A DNA stretch of 64,000 bases. It comes from Oxyruncus cristatus. Its lineage: Eukaryota > Chordata > Aves > Passeriformes > Cotingidae. A program made the position numbers and the translations under genes. Below, piece by piece: positions 23,201 through 37,274 of the stretch. The notes beneath the pieces are model-generated. The model was not told where the DNA came from, made no database searches, and saw only the letters and a list, made by a program, of their open reading frames with translations. Position 1 is the stretch's first letter. Each line of letters opens with the position of its first letter. The stretch covers positions 1,413,356-1,477,355 of the forward strand of contig VXAY01005987.1 in NCBI GenBank assembly GCA_013399855.1, read 5' to 3'.

Positions 23201-25555
23201 CATTGCCATGCCTTTTCTCTCTAGCCTCTCCCTTCTGCTCAATTCTCCTATCACTGCCATTTCTCTCTCTTTTCGAAGTGAAATAATACTTTTCAAAAAT
23301 TTTAAGCTGCCAGCACTGCTAGAGGTATTGACCAAGCAGGTCTTTTAATCAAGCATGAAAAGGCACAGTGAGATGCAGAGGATGAAAGCAGGAGGTAGAC
23401 CCTTTCAGAGCAGAAACATGGCACACCTCTAACCTCTACAGCCCAGGGAAGTGCCAGGCATGGGGGAGCAGGGCATCCCGAGGTGCTGCAGGCTGCTCTG
23501 CCCATACATCCCCACTAGTGACCCTGAGGCACATGGCATGGCCAGGATTGCACTGCAGAGAGACTTCTCAGGTCAGCAGGGAGCCCAGGAGTTCCCTCTC
23601 TCCTACGACCTGTCTTCACAGGGATACTCTGTGTGCTGCTGGTCACCTCCCAGACAGGCCAGTCAACGAGCTACCCATGTAAAGCTGAAGTGTGCTCACT
23701 GCCCTGTGCTGAGAACCAGTTGTGAGTTGCTGAGCACTGCCCTGATTCTGCAGCAGAAACAGGCAGGATTTCACAGATTTTGGCATTTTCCTCAGTGGAA
23801 GCAACAGAGCCTGCAATGGAATGCTCATGTTCTAAAAAAACATGCTCGTCTGCTATGTGCCAGGAGGCTCAGGTCTCCAGCTCTGTCCAGGGAAGTAATC
23901 CAAAAAGCACCATAGAGATTGCAGCTCCTATCATAAATTCCTTGCAACTTAAAAAGAAGTTCCTAATTTAGAGACTTGGTACTATTTTTCATCTCAGCTC
24001 AGAATTAATTTTTATGGGGAAATGTTGGAGTTAAATCCTTTCTGTTACTAAATAAGCAATATCAAAAGAGACAAAGCACATACCAGGTTGCACAAGCAGG
24101 CTGTGTATCAGGCAGATACGCTTGTATGACAAAGCTGTATCGCTCTCTCATTCATGGACAGAGTCATTCCTAACATATTACAGAATGTGTTTGTATGTCA
24201 GCTCTTCTATTTTTAGCATTTATGTTTGCAATACTGATTTTCTGTCCTGCTGTGCAGAGGTGACATTATAAAAGCAGCAGCCTTTTGGGCCTGAAGAAGT
24301 ATTTCCCTGTCTTTCTTCTCATATGATACTCTGTTTTCAAAATAATAGCAAACAGATATTTCTTACCTCTTAAACCTACTGTTTGGTTTTTACTGCAAAT
24401 AGGTAACTTGCAGGGAACAAAGCTAGGACTCTATATGCTCCTTCAGACTGCAATTATTTCTTTATAATTAAAAAAAAAAATCACTCCCTTGCTGTTTCTC
24501 TCCTTGAGGATAATTATTTAATGTAAATGAGTCTTTCTTGCACAGACACTGCTTCTCTTTCTCAGGCTTTTCATCTCTGCCAGGGCTGATTAAAAAGCCT
24601 GTCTATGACTGAGAGCTCAGCTCATGTTTGGGAATAAAACTGAAATCTAATGTTGCAATTGCAGCAGCATAAAGGGCTTCTTTGTGCTCCTCTGCACATG
24701 TTTGAATGCTGAAACCTGGCTGCCCTGGAGGTTCACCCCCTCGTGGGTCAGGAGGCCAGGATGTGCCCCTTTCCTGTGGCAGACGCTGTTGGGTGCAAGC
24801 CCTACCCCACAGCACTGAGAAGGAAACCTGGTCCAGTCTGAAGCATCCACCTGGGCCCACTGTCTCTTCTGTAGTTTTGACACTTGAACAAGAGGCTGCA
24901 GGAGCTGTTACCTCCCTAATTGTAAGATTTGGTTTATTTGTTTTCCTTCGCTTGATACCAGATTGGTGTTACAAGGGAAACTGGAGAGCTACCCTCAGGC
25001 TACTTTTGGTAGACATAGTTTCCAGTTTAAGCACATTTAAAATAGAGATTGTATAGTGGTGGCTGTCAAATAGCAGAGCATAGTTTCACAAAACCCATCC
25101 CTACCCTTTCCCCATGTTCCCTCCTGTCTGTTATCCTCACTCTTGCAGTACCTCCGGGTTGCCTCTCTTGTAGGCAAGGAGCTTTCTGATTCCCATCCTC
25201 CTTCCACAGATCTATTGAGTTTCCTGCCGATTGCAGCAGTATTGCCAGGAGCTTGTGAGAGCTGGTTCACTTGCCTGCCTCTGTCTCCATTTTGAACCTT
25301 TCCATATGGGACAGTGCTCATGGGGAATCAGATCCCCATGACCATGGGTGATGAACAGATGTAAAGGACAATTAAGGAATGAGGATTCCTCTGCATCAAG
25401 ATCCCACAGATTTGGAGAATAACTTTCCATGCCACTGTCCTTCAGATAGCTCATCACTGGGTAGTTAGATGTCAAAGGACATCTTTGCCCTGCTCTCATG
25501 GGGAGAGAGTCCTGATGATGCCAGTAGGAGAAGGGTAGACCTTAGTGATACTTCA
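20204..25555. other. No gene recognised
   Basis: Mostly AT-rich single-copy sequence. A TG/GTGC-rich stretch occurs at 20715-20755 and an A run at about 24470-24480. GC-richer parts at 23440-23900 and 24700-24870 show overlapping open frames on both strands. The frames share no features with known proteins. No transposable element was recognised up to the CR1 copy that begins near 25556. Confidence 0.55.
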
Positions 25556-25990
25556 TTGAATCATCATAGAATGGTTTGTTTTGGAAGGGACATTAAAGAC
25601 CATCTAGTTCCAACCTCCCGGTCGTGGACAGGGACTCCTTCCACTAGACCAGGTTGCTCAAAGTCCTGTTCTACCTAGCCATGCACACTTCCAGGAATGG
25701 GGCATCCACAACGTCTCTGAGCAACCTGTTCCAGTGTCTTACCACCTTCACAGTAAAGAATTTCTTCCTAATATCTAATTTAAACTTACCTTTTTTCAGT
25801 TTAAGGCGATCCCGCTTGTCCTCTCATTACATGCCCTTGCAAAAGTCCCTCTTCTGCTCTCTTGTAGTCCCCTTCAGGTACTGGAAGGTGCTATAAGATC
25901 TCCCCAAAGCCTTCTCTTCTCCAGGCTGAACAACCCCAAATCTCTTAGTCTGTCTGCATAGGTGAAGTGATCCAGCCCTCTGATCATCAA
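25556..25990 (-). mobile_element. CR1 LINE fragment, 3' end
   Basis: On the plus strand the segment reads as the reverse complement of a CR1 3' region. It opens with gaatcatcatagaatggttt, then ttggaagggacattaaagac and catctagttccaacc, followed by the expected ORF2 C-terminal region with ccacaacgtctctgagcaacctg. It continues toward the element interior to about 25990. CR1 elements insert by target-primed reverse transcription and are nearly always 5'-truncated, as here. Numerous indels and stops show it is dead. Confidence 0.95.
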
Positions 25991-28900
25991 AGCAAATTAT
26001 CAAATCTGATCATCATGTTGTGAGACCCAGAGTAGCAGGCATGCAGAGGCAAAGAAGTAAAGGGGACTTTACCCTTGATGCAACTGGAGTCAAGCCTGGG
26101 TTCATATTTTGGGATGTTTTGTTTAAAGCGGGATTGTAGTGTTGATAGGTGGCTTGTCTCATTCATCCTGATGTCCTCATCACATACCAGGCTTCTTGTG
26201 GACAGTGTGAATTGTTGTCTGTATAGACACATGTAACAGCATTTATCAACCTCATATGGGAAAGCAGCCCTGTAAAAAAAAAAAAAGAAAATTATTTCCA
26301 TTTCTCAATGCTCATATAGCCATTACCATGTAGTGTGATTTCTACTATTAGATTTTGCAAGCAAAATCAAAAAAAAAAAAAAAAAAAAAGAGAGAGCTTT
26401 TCTTTTTTTTCCAGATTTCCTTGTCACAAAACCTTATCATTAGGAAATGGAGAGATTTTAATTGTCCTGTGCCGGAGGATGACCTCTAAGGGAGGCTGTA
26501 AACTGGAGATCTCTTCTGTGAACAAATGGATGCATTTGGGGAACATGAACTGTCCTTATGTCAGGACACTTTTACCATGGAGATGAAATTTCTGAAATTA
26601 TTGAATTTATTATGTGGCATACATGAGTAATTCTGTAAGCATTTGAACAAAAATTAATTGTGCAGGGATCATTTGTAACCCAGTTAATCTTTGTAAGTCT
26701 CTCACGTTTTACATAGCCTGTACTCAGGATGAACTCTAATTTGAATAAATGAAGGTGTAACTACATTAATCACTTCAAATTGGGCCACAGATATTAAGTA
26801 ATTAGTATGATAGTTCAAATTCCAAGGCCTTTAAGAACTATGGAGATTGGAAGGGACTTTAGTGGAACTTTAGTCACATTTAGCCATGTGTTAAGTGCTC
26901 AAAGAATAAAGCTCATTCTTTGCAATGTTGCTAGGAACATTTCTTACATAATTAGAGTATAGGCTGACAAAGGAACAGGAACCACCCCAATACCACAGTA
27001 CGATCATCAGCTGAAAAATGCAATCTTTGCAAAACCTTTGGTAAAATGTTATCTTAAAGGTACCTAAAATCAAAGTCTTCCTTCAGTCTTCTGCCTGTAT
27101 GGATTTGTGCCAGTAGTGACATGTCCCTAGCCAGCTGGACCCAAGCCAGCTCTGACCCAGCTGTACTAGTATGATCCTGCACTGGAACCACTGAGACTTC
27201 TCATGTCCTTGTGTAACAACAGTTGATGTTGGTCCCTGGAGCAGGTGGAGGGAAGGGCTATCCCCTGTTGGGCCACGGTACTGCTGGGGAGTCTGACCTG
27301 TACTGTCCTGAACTGGCTTTTCTGAGGTTCATCCAAATTCTCCAACTAAGTATTCAATGAAGATCCTGCTTGCTGATTAGGCTTATGACATTGCTTGGCC
27401 AAAAGGACATCTTCAAGTTATGGAATATATTGGTGTTTCTGTAAAACCAACTGTACCCATTTAAATTCTTGCTGTTTGTCTTTATCCCTGGCTTCTCAGC
27501 TGTGTTCTACTTCATCAGTGAGTACGTGTGACATGCAGTTGACTCCTGACTGGCAAGGTGTAGGCTGCATATGCCAACATTGGTAGTGACATATTTGAGA
27601 CCTGCTTTTTATAGATATTCCGTGAGAGTTTCATAAAACACGAGTGTCTAGTGAACATCCCTGTCAGAAAACAAGTTCACCAAACACTTGGGGAAGAGGA
27701 GACAAAAGGAGACATAACAGCAAAAATTATTTCAGCTGCTTGCCTGATTGAAGAATTTTGCATTTTAAAATACCATGTATTTTAATTATCTGGGCGGCTT
27801 TTGGTCTCTTTTCAGGGGATGACTACAATTGTAGGCACACTAGCAGATGGGGATTAACTAATGCTGTACGTAGAAGACAGTGTCACCTTCTTGCAACCTA
27901 GGCTGTCATGCTGTGAACAGTCAGCATCCAATTTCTCAAGCTGGTAGACAAGTCAATATGCACATATGCTATTGAGTGAGTTTCCAAAGCACCTTGGTAG
28001 GCTCACTGAGTGCTCTTGGATTCAGCAGGAGAAAAATCATATGTTCATAAAAGGACTTGCATATTTGTGACTGTCTTTGCAAGGCAACAATCTTCTTTAT
28101 ACAACGGTTTTCACTTTACATAATCAAATTATTTTCTAGATTAGTTTCTGCCTTGCCTCATTACCCTCCCAGACCCATCTGCCCAGAGCTCTTCCTTCAC
28201 AGGAAGGGATGGGGGGAGTGTTTTCCCAGGTGTCTCTCTATGAGAATTCTACCTCTAAGGCCAAAAGCCAGGGGTTACCACATCTTTTACCATTGCTTTC
28301 TGAGGCAGCAGGCTTTTTTTATTAGCTATTTGATTATACATTTAATTTCCTTAGATATTCTTTTATTAACAGACAAAATGTCCTGTGGAAACTGTGCTAG
28401 GAACATTGCTGAAAAATTGTTGATTTTATTACATTATCATCCCCTTTATCTTTCTAACATTCTTTAGATCATCCTGGGTTCAACAAGACTGCTTATCGTG
28501 CTCTCTGTTTACAGAGAAAATGAAGATGTGGCCCTCCACGCCACATGGGACATGTTCATCTTCAGAAGGATGGTGTTGCTGTGCCTCAGTGGCTAATGAG
28601 GTGCTCCATCCAAGAAAGCTGCAGGAGCCATCCCTCGCTTTTTAGCATCTTCTCAGGTAGCTACGTGGTGCCTGCTTAGGATCCCATTTTGAGATGTTAA
28701 ACTCTTCTCCTAGGTAATGTGTGAGCATTTGCTCTTAACCTTAGCCTATGAAGTCCCCTGTAGAGCTTGTCACTGCCTTGCTAAACACAGGAATATATCA
28801 GTAAGGTCTTTGAGAGTCTGGCAGGAGTCTTACTAACAATGAAACTTCAAGAAAAATTCCACATTTTTCCATAGCTTTAAGACCTTAATTACCTAGCTAT

Positions 28901-31900
28901 AGCTATTCTTCAGGTATCTTCTCCAATCTCAGTGACACAAATGCTTAATACCGTGCAGCTTCCTAAGTCTTAAGAAGGCTTACAGTATTTCATGATCATT
29001 TTTTATCTATGGAGGACGGCACTTGGCAAACAGGATAGCTGCTGTATATCTTCATATGAAGGGTGTGCTTTGGCAGTCCTCCTCATCCATCATCTTTCCT
29101 TGGTACTTGGAAATAAGATATTGACAATTTTTTTTTCCCCAAATATCAGAATTGTATTTGTTAGAGCAAAGAAAAAAAAATTGCACTCTTTATTATGATT
29201 TCTTCAAGCACTGCTCTTTTCTTTCCATTGCAGTATTTTTTTCTGTGTGGTTGACTGTTTCTATAAGGCACAATTGATCAAATGAAAGCTGTTGGAAATG
29301 AGCCAGTTTGATTAATTAGTTAGCCATTTCCTAGCAATGTTTTTAATCTTACATAGTCAGCGGCAGAACAGATTGTGGTGTAACTTAATATATGTAATTA
29401 TAGTCTGCATAGATTGTGTTTCTTCAAACAGGCTCCTATTCAAAAATGAAGATATGTCACAAGTGATCAGGTTTTAATCCTTCTACACTATGGCCTCATA
29501 AATAGACTGCTAGTATACATTTATTACAACATCTGAGAATGGTTCACAAATTCAATTTTAATATTATTTAGGTGGCTCTCTAGAAAGATCCCTTCCAGGA
29601 GTGATATTGATGCATCCATCCGTTCTGATCGATTCCTTCTCAGCTGACAAAATGGAGCTTTAACTGCTGGTAGCCCCGGATGAAGTCAGGACACTGCAAA
29701 TGTTCCCAACACAGTTAATCTGAGCTGAATACTTTATGATAGATGTTTAGCAGAGGTTCTGATGTGGTCTCATTTCGTGCTGTTGTAGTTCGAGAGAGTG
29801 AAAAAGGACATTTTTTAATGCATGTTATTGTATCTTCTGAAGAGGTGGCAGCCCTTCTGTGTTCAAATGGCCTTTCACTTACACCCCATCTTCCATTTCC
29901 CTCACAAAACCTGAGCTGTGTAAATGCATTCATAATAGTGCATGCCTCTGTCACTTTTTAGTTCTCTGTTACTACCCAGTTCAAACCACAAGACTTGTTG
30001 TTCTGCATCATTCCTGAACCTTGTGCTGGCAGCTCAAATATTGAGGAAGGTATGGAAATGTCTCCATTCACTCTTCAGACAAACTGCAGAGAATTATATA
30101 GGTGAGCAAGTTCTCTTTATGATGCCTGGGTGATGGGAAATGAGGAGCATGCTATCCTTTCCTCTGAGGCAAGGTTACCATTTATAGTGGAGGATGTCAT
30201 TTACTTGCAAGGAGAGCACAGAGCAGATCAACCTTTAATAAAGACTGATGTGTAGGAGGGAGTGCTTGGCAGGGCAGAGCTAGCTGAAAATAGTTTTGTG
30301 TCCTCCACCTACCTTCAGGTGCACAAAGTCTGCTCTATTTCTGCAGATATTGTGTGTTGGACAGGGATCCATCCCAGCTGGACCTCAGCCTCTACAGGGA
30401 ATGTGCTTTTTGGGCTTTGAATCTGGCTCCATAATGTGAAGTTCAGACTTTCTTCTGCTTTCTCACCTTTGCCTTGATAGCCCTATAGACAGGATTCCTC
30501 AAAGTATGCTACCTATCAAGAAAAGAAACATCCCCTCATTCATGTGTTGTCTTTATTGCAAAGTTTATGATGTGTCTCCCAGTCACAACAAGGATTTACC
30601 AGGGAAAGAAAGATAGTGAGCTAAAAATTTACAGCTGTTTCTCCCCAGTCCTGTTGGCAACCCTGGTGCTAGTTGGCATACCTGCCTTTTCTGGTCAGTG
30701 ATTGTCATCTGGCTGTGCACCCCAAGTACAGGAGAACCTGCTTCTGCTCCAGGCAACAGGCTCTGCTGCACAGGAGAACACGGAAATAATTTGTGTGCAT
30801 ATAAATGGAATTATGCACTTAAAAATCTACTAAAATAAGCTGATGCTTTTTATTTAAAAATACATTGTAGAGAAATACTTAATTAATTTTGGAAATCCTG
30901 TGGCTTGCACATGTTTAGATGATCATATTCCTTTCTGGCCATATAATCTAAGAGTGAGTTTTCTCTACATTACACTACCCTTTCTTGCTTATGCAGCTTT
31001 TTCAGAAAAGTCCTATTCTTTTTCTTTTTTTTTTTTCCATGTAAATAGAACTGGAGGAAGATGGCTTTTGATTTATCCACAAATCAATAGTCCCTTCTGA
31101 TTGAGCTCAGCACTGCGCTGCTATAATTAAATTCATTAATTCTGTGTAGGTGTAAGACAGGAAGCAATTATCACCCATAGTCATGAATGAATATAAAAGC
31201 AATCTCACTTTCCTTTGGAACCATAACATTACTGACATTTTCTTTCTAATGTCAGCCTCTTTCATGTGGCTTCTGCTAACTGCACTGTTGTTTAGCTGAG
31301 GAAAAAGTAATAGCAGATAGCTGTGACTAAAGAACATCTGCTTGAATTTAGGGTGATGCAGTGTTTAGAGCTTTGTCTTACTGAAGAAAGCCAATGTTTT
31401 TAATTTGTATCAAAACAGGTTTTAGTTTAAGCATTTTCTTTTCTGTTTAGGTGAAAGTTAATCATGGCTGTAATACATTCCTTAGTGATTCTCTGCAGTG
31501 GCAGGTGTTGCAGGAGCATTTAAGGAAAAGTGTCATCGAGGCAGTTTCACTGGGAAAAGGCATAAATAAGGGTGATCTGAATCATTTTAATTACCAGCAC
31601 TCAGTCACCAGTGGGCTCTGGAGGGGGGGTTTCATTGTGGCACAGGCATCATTACTGTGAAAAAGCTGTTGTCTAAACACTGATATTTGGTGTCTGACAT
31701 TGAAATGCAACAGTCAGCAGGAGACAATTGTGTGAGCTCAGCTGAAGTGTTAACTTTGTCCCCAAGCCATATCCACCCACAAGCACTATCCCTACCTCTG
31801 CTCAGCCACAGCTATTCACTTAACAAGGACTAGCAAAGACCAGCTTGAGGACTAGGAAAAGTGTTGACTGATGAAAGGATCAAGAGCCACCAGGGGAGTT

Positions 31901-33298
31901 TGGGGAAGCATTGTTCCCTTTGAACTCCTGTCTGGAAAACAGGAGAGAAAACTGGGTTATGCAGGCACATGGTATCAGCCCTCTAGCTGCAGAGGGTTTG
32001 TACATGCTTCAGGGAGTTTTCTGTAATGGCAAGGTCAGGGTCCCAGTGTTGCAGGGACCAGGGCTCACCTATTACTGCTGAAGTACTGCTGTAAGTCAGG
32101 TCAACTTACTTGTCACAGTCCCAGAGCTGCGCCGGGCCAGCGGATAAAACACCTTAGGCATCAGTGAGAGATCCCTCTGGGTTTGGGGGCTGCCAGAGTT
32201 CATTGAACTCATTTGCCTCTTCTCTTGTTTTGTAAGGTGCTTTTACAATGAAATTTTATCACAGACTTTGTATCACATCACACTTATTATATCATAGACT
32301 GAAGAGGTTCTATTTATGGCTGTTCACTGCTTCCACCTCTTAGAGGGCCACTTCCAAATAGCTTTAAAGCTAACGTGCCTGAAGTGGGATTTTTTTCTTA
32401 ATGATAGTAATTAACCTCTGAATTGCCAACTTCACCCCTGGTTATTCCTTTCTATCAATACATTTTTGTGTGTGTGCAAATGACTATCTATAGAAAATGG
32501 AGACCTGCTAATCCATGTACTTGCACTCACTGCACAGCTCATTTAGGGTGCAAGGCTAAGTACATGCATGCCCTAAGGATACATTAACTTTCTTCCCACT
32601 TAAACCAATATTTTTGCATTATAATCCCAATTCCACATTTAGGTATCAAAGCAGATTGTCAAAACATTTATGGTAGTCTATTGTAGTAATAACTATAATG
32701 ATCACAGATTTCACTAAAAGAACACCGCTGAAAAGCCAATAATTTATTTAGGATTTAAAAAATGGCTCAGGAGGTTAACTTCTGCCCCTTTTATTAAGTA
32801 ATAGCTGGGAAGGGAGAGCTGATCCCTGTCGCAGGTACTTTAATATATTCAGCAGAGATGTATATAACATCTGTGCACCTAAGGGATGGCTATAAACTAC
32901 CCTAAAGTCAATGAGTGGCAGCCTGAGCCTCAGAGGTCACCAGTACTGCAGCTCTCACTGCAGTGCCCCATCGTACATACACGTTCAGCGCAGGTGTGTC
33001 CATGTGCAGGTGCTGACATTGCTGTTAAATTTTACAAAACACACGATGTGGAGCTTGTGGCCTGATGCTGGCAGGAGGGTCTGCAGCTGATACCTGTGCT
33101 AACATAAAACTCCTTCAAACAAAGTTAACAAGCTGAATTGTCTTGAGAACAGACAAATGAAAATGGTGAATTCACAAGGACTTGGTGCTTGGCATCCTGC
33201 AAACAGACTGAGAGTGCTGTCAGTGTGTCCTGAAGCTGAGACTAGAATGACTGTGATTTTCAGCTTTCCTAAGACCCAGCAGACCTGAGCTGGCATTG
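25991..33298. other. No gene recognised; possible conserved noncoding parts
   Basis: AT-rich sequence with a 21-base poly-A run (26369-26389), A/T runs at 29123-29132 and 31018-31037, and no long open frame. The part around 29250-29420 is rich in TAAT/ATTA homeodomain-type cores. It looks like constrained noncoding DNA, but without alignment that is only an impression. A short CR1-like string near 26845 was not accepted. Confidence 0.5.
26369..26389. repeat. Poly-A run followed by (GA)n
   Basis: Twenty-one A residues are followed by gagagag. No gene body or target duplication is visible upstream to suggest a processed pseudogene, so it is treated as a simple repeat. Confidence 0.85.
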
Positions 33299-33560
33299 GG
33301 ATATGACAAGAGGTAATGGTTTTAAACTAAAAGAGGGTTGATTTAGATTAGATATAAGGAGGAGGTTTTTTACAATGAGGAACAGGAACCTGTTAGCCCA
33401 GAGATGCTTCATCCCTGGGAACATTTAAGGTCAAGTTGGATGACGCTCTAAGTAATGTGGTTGGGTTGAAAATGTCCCTGCTTACTACAGGGGAAGTTGG
33501 ACTAGATGGCCTTTAGAGGTCCCTTCCAACATAATCTATGGGGTCCTATGATTCTATGGG
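33299..33560 (+). mobile_element. CR1 LINE fragment, 3' end
   Basis: The plus strand shows the CR1 ORF2 end and 3' UTR: ggtaatggttttaaact, a gatttagattagatataagg block, cctgttagcccagagatgc, gttggactagatggcc, gaggtcccttccaaca, and the terminal direct repeat (cctatgattctatgg). The 8-base terminal repeat of ATTCTATG type is diagnostic for CR1. It is 5'-truncated and carries small deletions. Confidence 0.95.
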
Positions 33561-35441
33561 GACACTGAGCCATGGAGAGTGATGAAGAGCAATTCTTTGG
33601 TCTTCCAGCAGATTCACAGTGGCTGGTCTAATTGGCATTGCTGAGATAAATAAAATGCTGCTGAATCCAGATTAGTCAGGCTGTCACCATAATAGAACAC
33701 CTGGGGTCTGTGCTGCTTTCACTGGGTTTGAGTGTAGCAGAGGCCATGGCTGGGAACTGCTGTGAGCATATGCTGAGAGACACTTACACATTGCTGTGGA
33801 TTCCAAAATAACCAGCAAGTTTTTTTTTTTTACTCCACCATTACAGCACAGGTAGCAACAGTAAAAAAAAATAAACACACAAGAAGAAAGGATGCCATTC
33901 TGTGAGAGCTATTCCTTCCTTGGCTCCTCCTTCAGCTGGCTGGGCTATTTGCCTTTTTATATTTTGGCTTTACACTGATGCTGGGAATGTACATTCCTCA
34001 GGATTTCAAACAGCTGGATTCTGTATCTGAGAGCACAGTCTCCCCAAGTTCAATCCAGATTTATGGACAATTTACATAAACATGAACACAAATAAATAAA
34101 TAAATAAGTAGAAAGGCTTTTAAGCACGTCCCATCATTTCCCATCCCTTCTCATTGGAGGGAGTTTCTGGGTATCCCCAGATTAACTACTAAACGGCCAG
34201 AAAAGCTTGAATGCTACAGTGTTTGATTTTTGGGAAAGATCCCAACAGCTGGGCTCTTCTCTGTGGGATACTGTGCCTGGCTTCGGAAAAAGCCCCTGGC
34301 ATTAGGATCCAACAGGGGCCAGGCAGTAATGTGTGGGTGTGAGATGTGCATATGCAAAAACACAGAGGGATATGTCAGCTTAGGAATGCACAGCCTAATA
34401 ACCAGGGGTGCTGGTGGGGTTTTTCTTCTGTCTTGTGGGAAGGGGGAGGAGAAAGGACATATTTCTCTCCCTCACCCTTAGTTCTTCCCTTTCATCATTC
34501 ATTGCAATCTCGAGCTTCCTGTATTTGAGTAAATAATGTTATCATCTGTTTCCAGAAATGGTTTGGGACAAATTCTTCTTAGAAGTCCTTCCCACGCAGT
34601 TATATTTTGGTGTCCTTTATTTCCCAGGCAGGCAGCGAGACCTCATGGTTAAGCTATATCAGTTTCCCCTCCCCACCCATCAGCTGTCTACTGCCCTGAG
34701 ATAGGACCACCAAACGCGATGTGTCGTAACTGCAGAATAACCCTCAGCAGTGTTTGCCATGCCACGGTGAGGAGGATGCGGGTTTTCACTGACAAAGCAG
34801 GCTCTGAAAACTGAAAACAACAGCCTAAATTTATTTAGCATTTATTAGCATAAAAGCTCTCAGAATGTGTTTGTAAGTTGGCTCTCTAAGACATACGGAC
34901 AGTCGTTCACATGACAAGAGCCTGATGATTTTGCATGACACTGCATGAGAAACCGTAACTCACACAAGCTGTTTTGCTGTGATGAGAGGCTGCTGTCTCC
35001 AGACGGCAAGTCTCCTCCCATCCTTCTGAACACAGGTGCCTTACAAAGGTCTGGCTTGCTGTCTGCAAAGCCTGGCTGACCACGGCAAGAGCCTAAACTC
35101 CATCCTGAAGGGCATAATTTTAGTAAAAAGAATTGCTATGGGTCGAGCAAATGATTCACCTGGCTTTACCTGCAGTTGCTGCCCTGGGGAACAAGGCTGA
35201 CTGCCTCGTTGGGCAGACTATGGCATAAGAGTTGGAGCCACCTCATCCACTCCTGCAATACGAAAGATAGGCATCAGTTCTGGCCAGGGCAAGTGTGAAA
35301 CAAGCTAATGTCAGAGGCCAAAGAACAGCTTCTCTTTATGGTTGTTAGAACAGGCCATCAGTCAACAGGCCACTCACACCTCTCCCACTTCCAGCTGCTG
35401 GGCTTTGATCCACCCTCCCAGGCATCATATTCACCTCTTAG
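33561..35441. other. No gene recognised
   Basis: Contains T and A runs near 33820-33872 and an AAAT microsatellite at 34090-34108. Open frames at 34230-34528 overlap each other and show nothing recognisable. No further element is supported. Confidence 0.55.
34090..34108. repeat. (AAAT)n microsatellite
   Basis: Four to five uninterrupted AAAT units, flanked by unrelated sequence. Confidence 0.85.
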
Positions 35442-35765
35442 AGTCACAGAATCATGGAATTGTTTAGGTTGGAAAAGACCTCTAAGATCATGAGTCCAAC
35501 CAGTAACCCAGCATTGCCAAGTCCACGACTATATCATGTCCCCAAGTACCCCATCTATATGGGTTTTAAATATCTTGAGGGTAGTGACTCAACAACTTCC
35601 CTGAGCAGCCTGTTCCAATGCGTAAGAGCCCTTTCTGTGAGGAAGTTTTCCTAATATCCAATCTAAACCTCTCCTGGTGCAACCTGAAGCCATTTCCTCT
35701 TGTCCTATCCCTTGTTACTTGGGAGAAGAGACTGACCCCAACCTCGCTACAACTTCCTTTCCTCC
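35442..35765 (-). mobile_element. CR1 LINE fragment, 3' end
   Basis: The reverse complement of a CR1 3' region starts at 35442 with agtcacagaatcatggaatt, followed by taggttggaaaagacctc, gtccaaccagtaacccagc and the ORF2 C-terminal region. On the minus strand, parts translate to the typical CR1 string [18 protein letters not shown], followed by a frameshift. The copy is 5'-truncated near 35765. Its sequence differs from the 25.6 kb copy, suggesting a different CR1 subfamily. Confidence 0.94.
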
Positions 35766-37266
35766 TGGGTGTTTCCTCCTTATTATAGCCATGAGGAGAC
35801 ATGCTTGGCTTTGTAATGATGAGTAACAGACACGGGCTATGGATGAGCAAAGCTCCAGGGTTGAGAGTGTAGGGCAGAGGACCACGAGACTGCACACTTC
35901 ACACTCATCCTCCTTTGGAAGTCACAAAGAGTTATGTATGGAGAGCTGGCCTTGGCTGCTTTGGCTGCAAGAGTCTATGGAAGCTCCTGTTAACAGTGAA
36001 CTCTGTAATATGTCCTTAATGACCATAATTATAATAATTAACAAGATTACAGATGATCTTAGGCTCTTGTCTGCAGGTGCATTGGGGATAGCTAAAGTAC
36101 TTAGACCACTTGAGCACAGCACACCTTGGACAGTCAGACCGTGAATCGGCACAGCAGTGAGAGCCTTCAAGAGAGAAAAAAATACTATGATTTTTTTTTT
36201 TTTTCTCAAAAAAACCTTAAAAGGGTAGTGGAGAAATCAGTGAGCTGGTGCTGTGAGTGTGGCTTAGGGAGGGCTCTCAAGCTTGTTTTGTGGAAGGATG
36301 TTTTACCACATAAAGGAACAGCTTTTCTGCCATACAGGGCCATGTTTCTTAGCCAGCACGTCAGAATAGAAGAAGGAAGGCTTGGATAAGGGACATCTCT
36401 ACCGACCTGAATGTCTGCTTTTGATTAGGATTTTGCCAGTTTCAGATCTCCAATAAAAGAATCCCTCTGGTCTCATCCAGATTTATTTAGCTCAGGTTCT
36501 GCAGCTACACCCTCCCATGATATTTCAGCATCAAGCTGTGCAAGGTGTGTGGGAATAACTACAAACAAAAGAAACTTGCTCTTATTTTCCCTCCTTCCTG
36601 CCTGTTTGCAATTTCGATTGGATGGCAGTGCTTAGAGAAATCAACTCAGCCTCTGTGAGTGATGGTAAGCTTCCGAACAGGGCATAAAACAAGTGATATT
36701 TTAAGACAGATGATTAAAATAGACATCTGCAGGGCTCAGAGAGTACAGCTGCTTAATGCAGCTTTGAGAGTTGAATCAGCAGATTCAGGTACAGCCGCTG
36801 TCCTAATGCATTTCAACTCTCTATGTTATTTTGATGCTCATGTGGTAATGTACGTTGGGATGGTGCACTGGGCCTCACGTAAATTACACTGTTGATTACT
36901 GGATACCTGGTGCCATGTGGCAGGGGTCTGTCATGCTTTATTTTCACATGTCAGAGGAGACAAAGACATGTATGTGCATCCCAAAGTATCCTTTCTCTGT
37001 CCCTTCAGCCCCCTACAAAGGAGACAGCTACCCTGCCATGGTGGAAAAGTTTGAATCTTACTAAATTGTACTTTTCAAGAGAGGAAGAATGCAAAGATTT
37101 GAAACCAGAGGGGAAATGTTAAGGGGAAGAACCATATGACAGGGTGTTGTTAGCCATGAAGGTTCCTTTCACATTTGGAAATTTTTGCACTGTGAAAGAA
37201 AATCTACCGAGATACAAATCCCATGACTCCTGACAGAAGAGAGGATAAATACTTCTTATTTCTTCA
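35766..37266. other. No gene recognised
   Basis: AT-rich at 36000-36060 (ATAATTATAATAATT-like) with a T run at 36190-36203. Several short open frames at 36126-37122 have no recognisable product. The sequence just left of 37267 is unrelated to the LTR element that follows. Confidence 0.55.
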
Positions 37267-37274
37267 GAGCACTG
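37267..37274. repeat. Candidate target-site duplication, left copy
   Basis: GAGCACTG here is repeated exactly at 38402-38409, on the two sides of the LTR-like element. Eight bases is longer than the 4-6 usual for retroviral integration, so part of the identity may be fortuitous or belong to the element. Confidence 0.45.

Noticed and set aside
26840..26866. CR1-like string gattggaagggactttag
   Set aside because: Match covers under 25 bases and neighbouring sequence does not follow the CR1 3' end; probably chance.
31451..31660. 69-codon frame after a good acceptor-like TTTTCTGTTTAG
   Set aside because: Short and unrecognised, with no clear donor. Acceptor-like sites of this quality are common.
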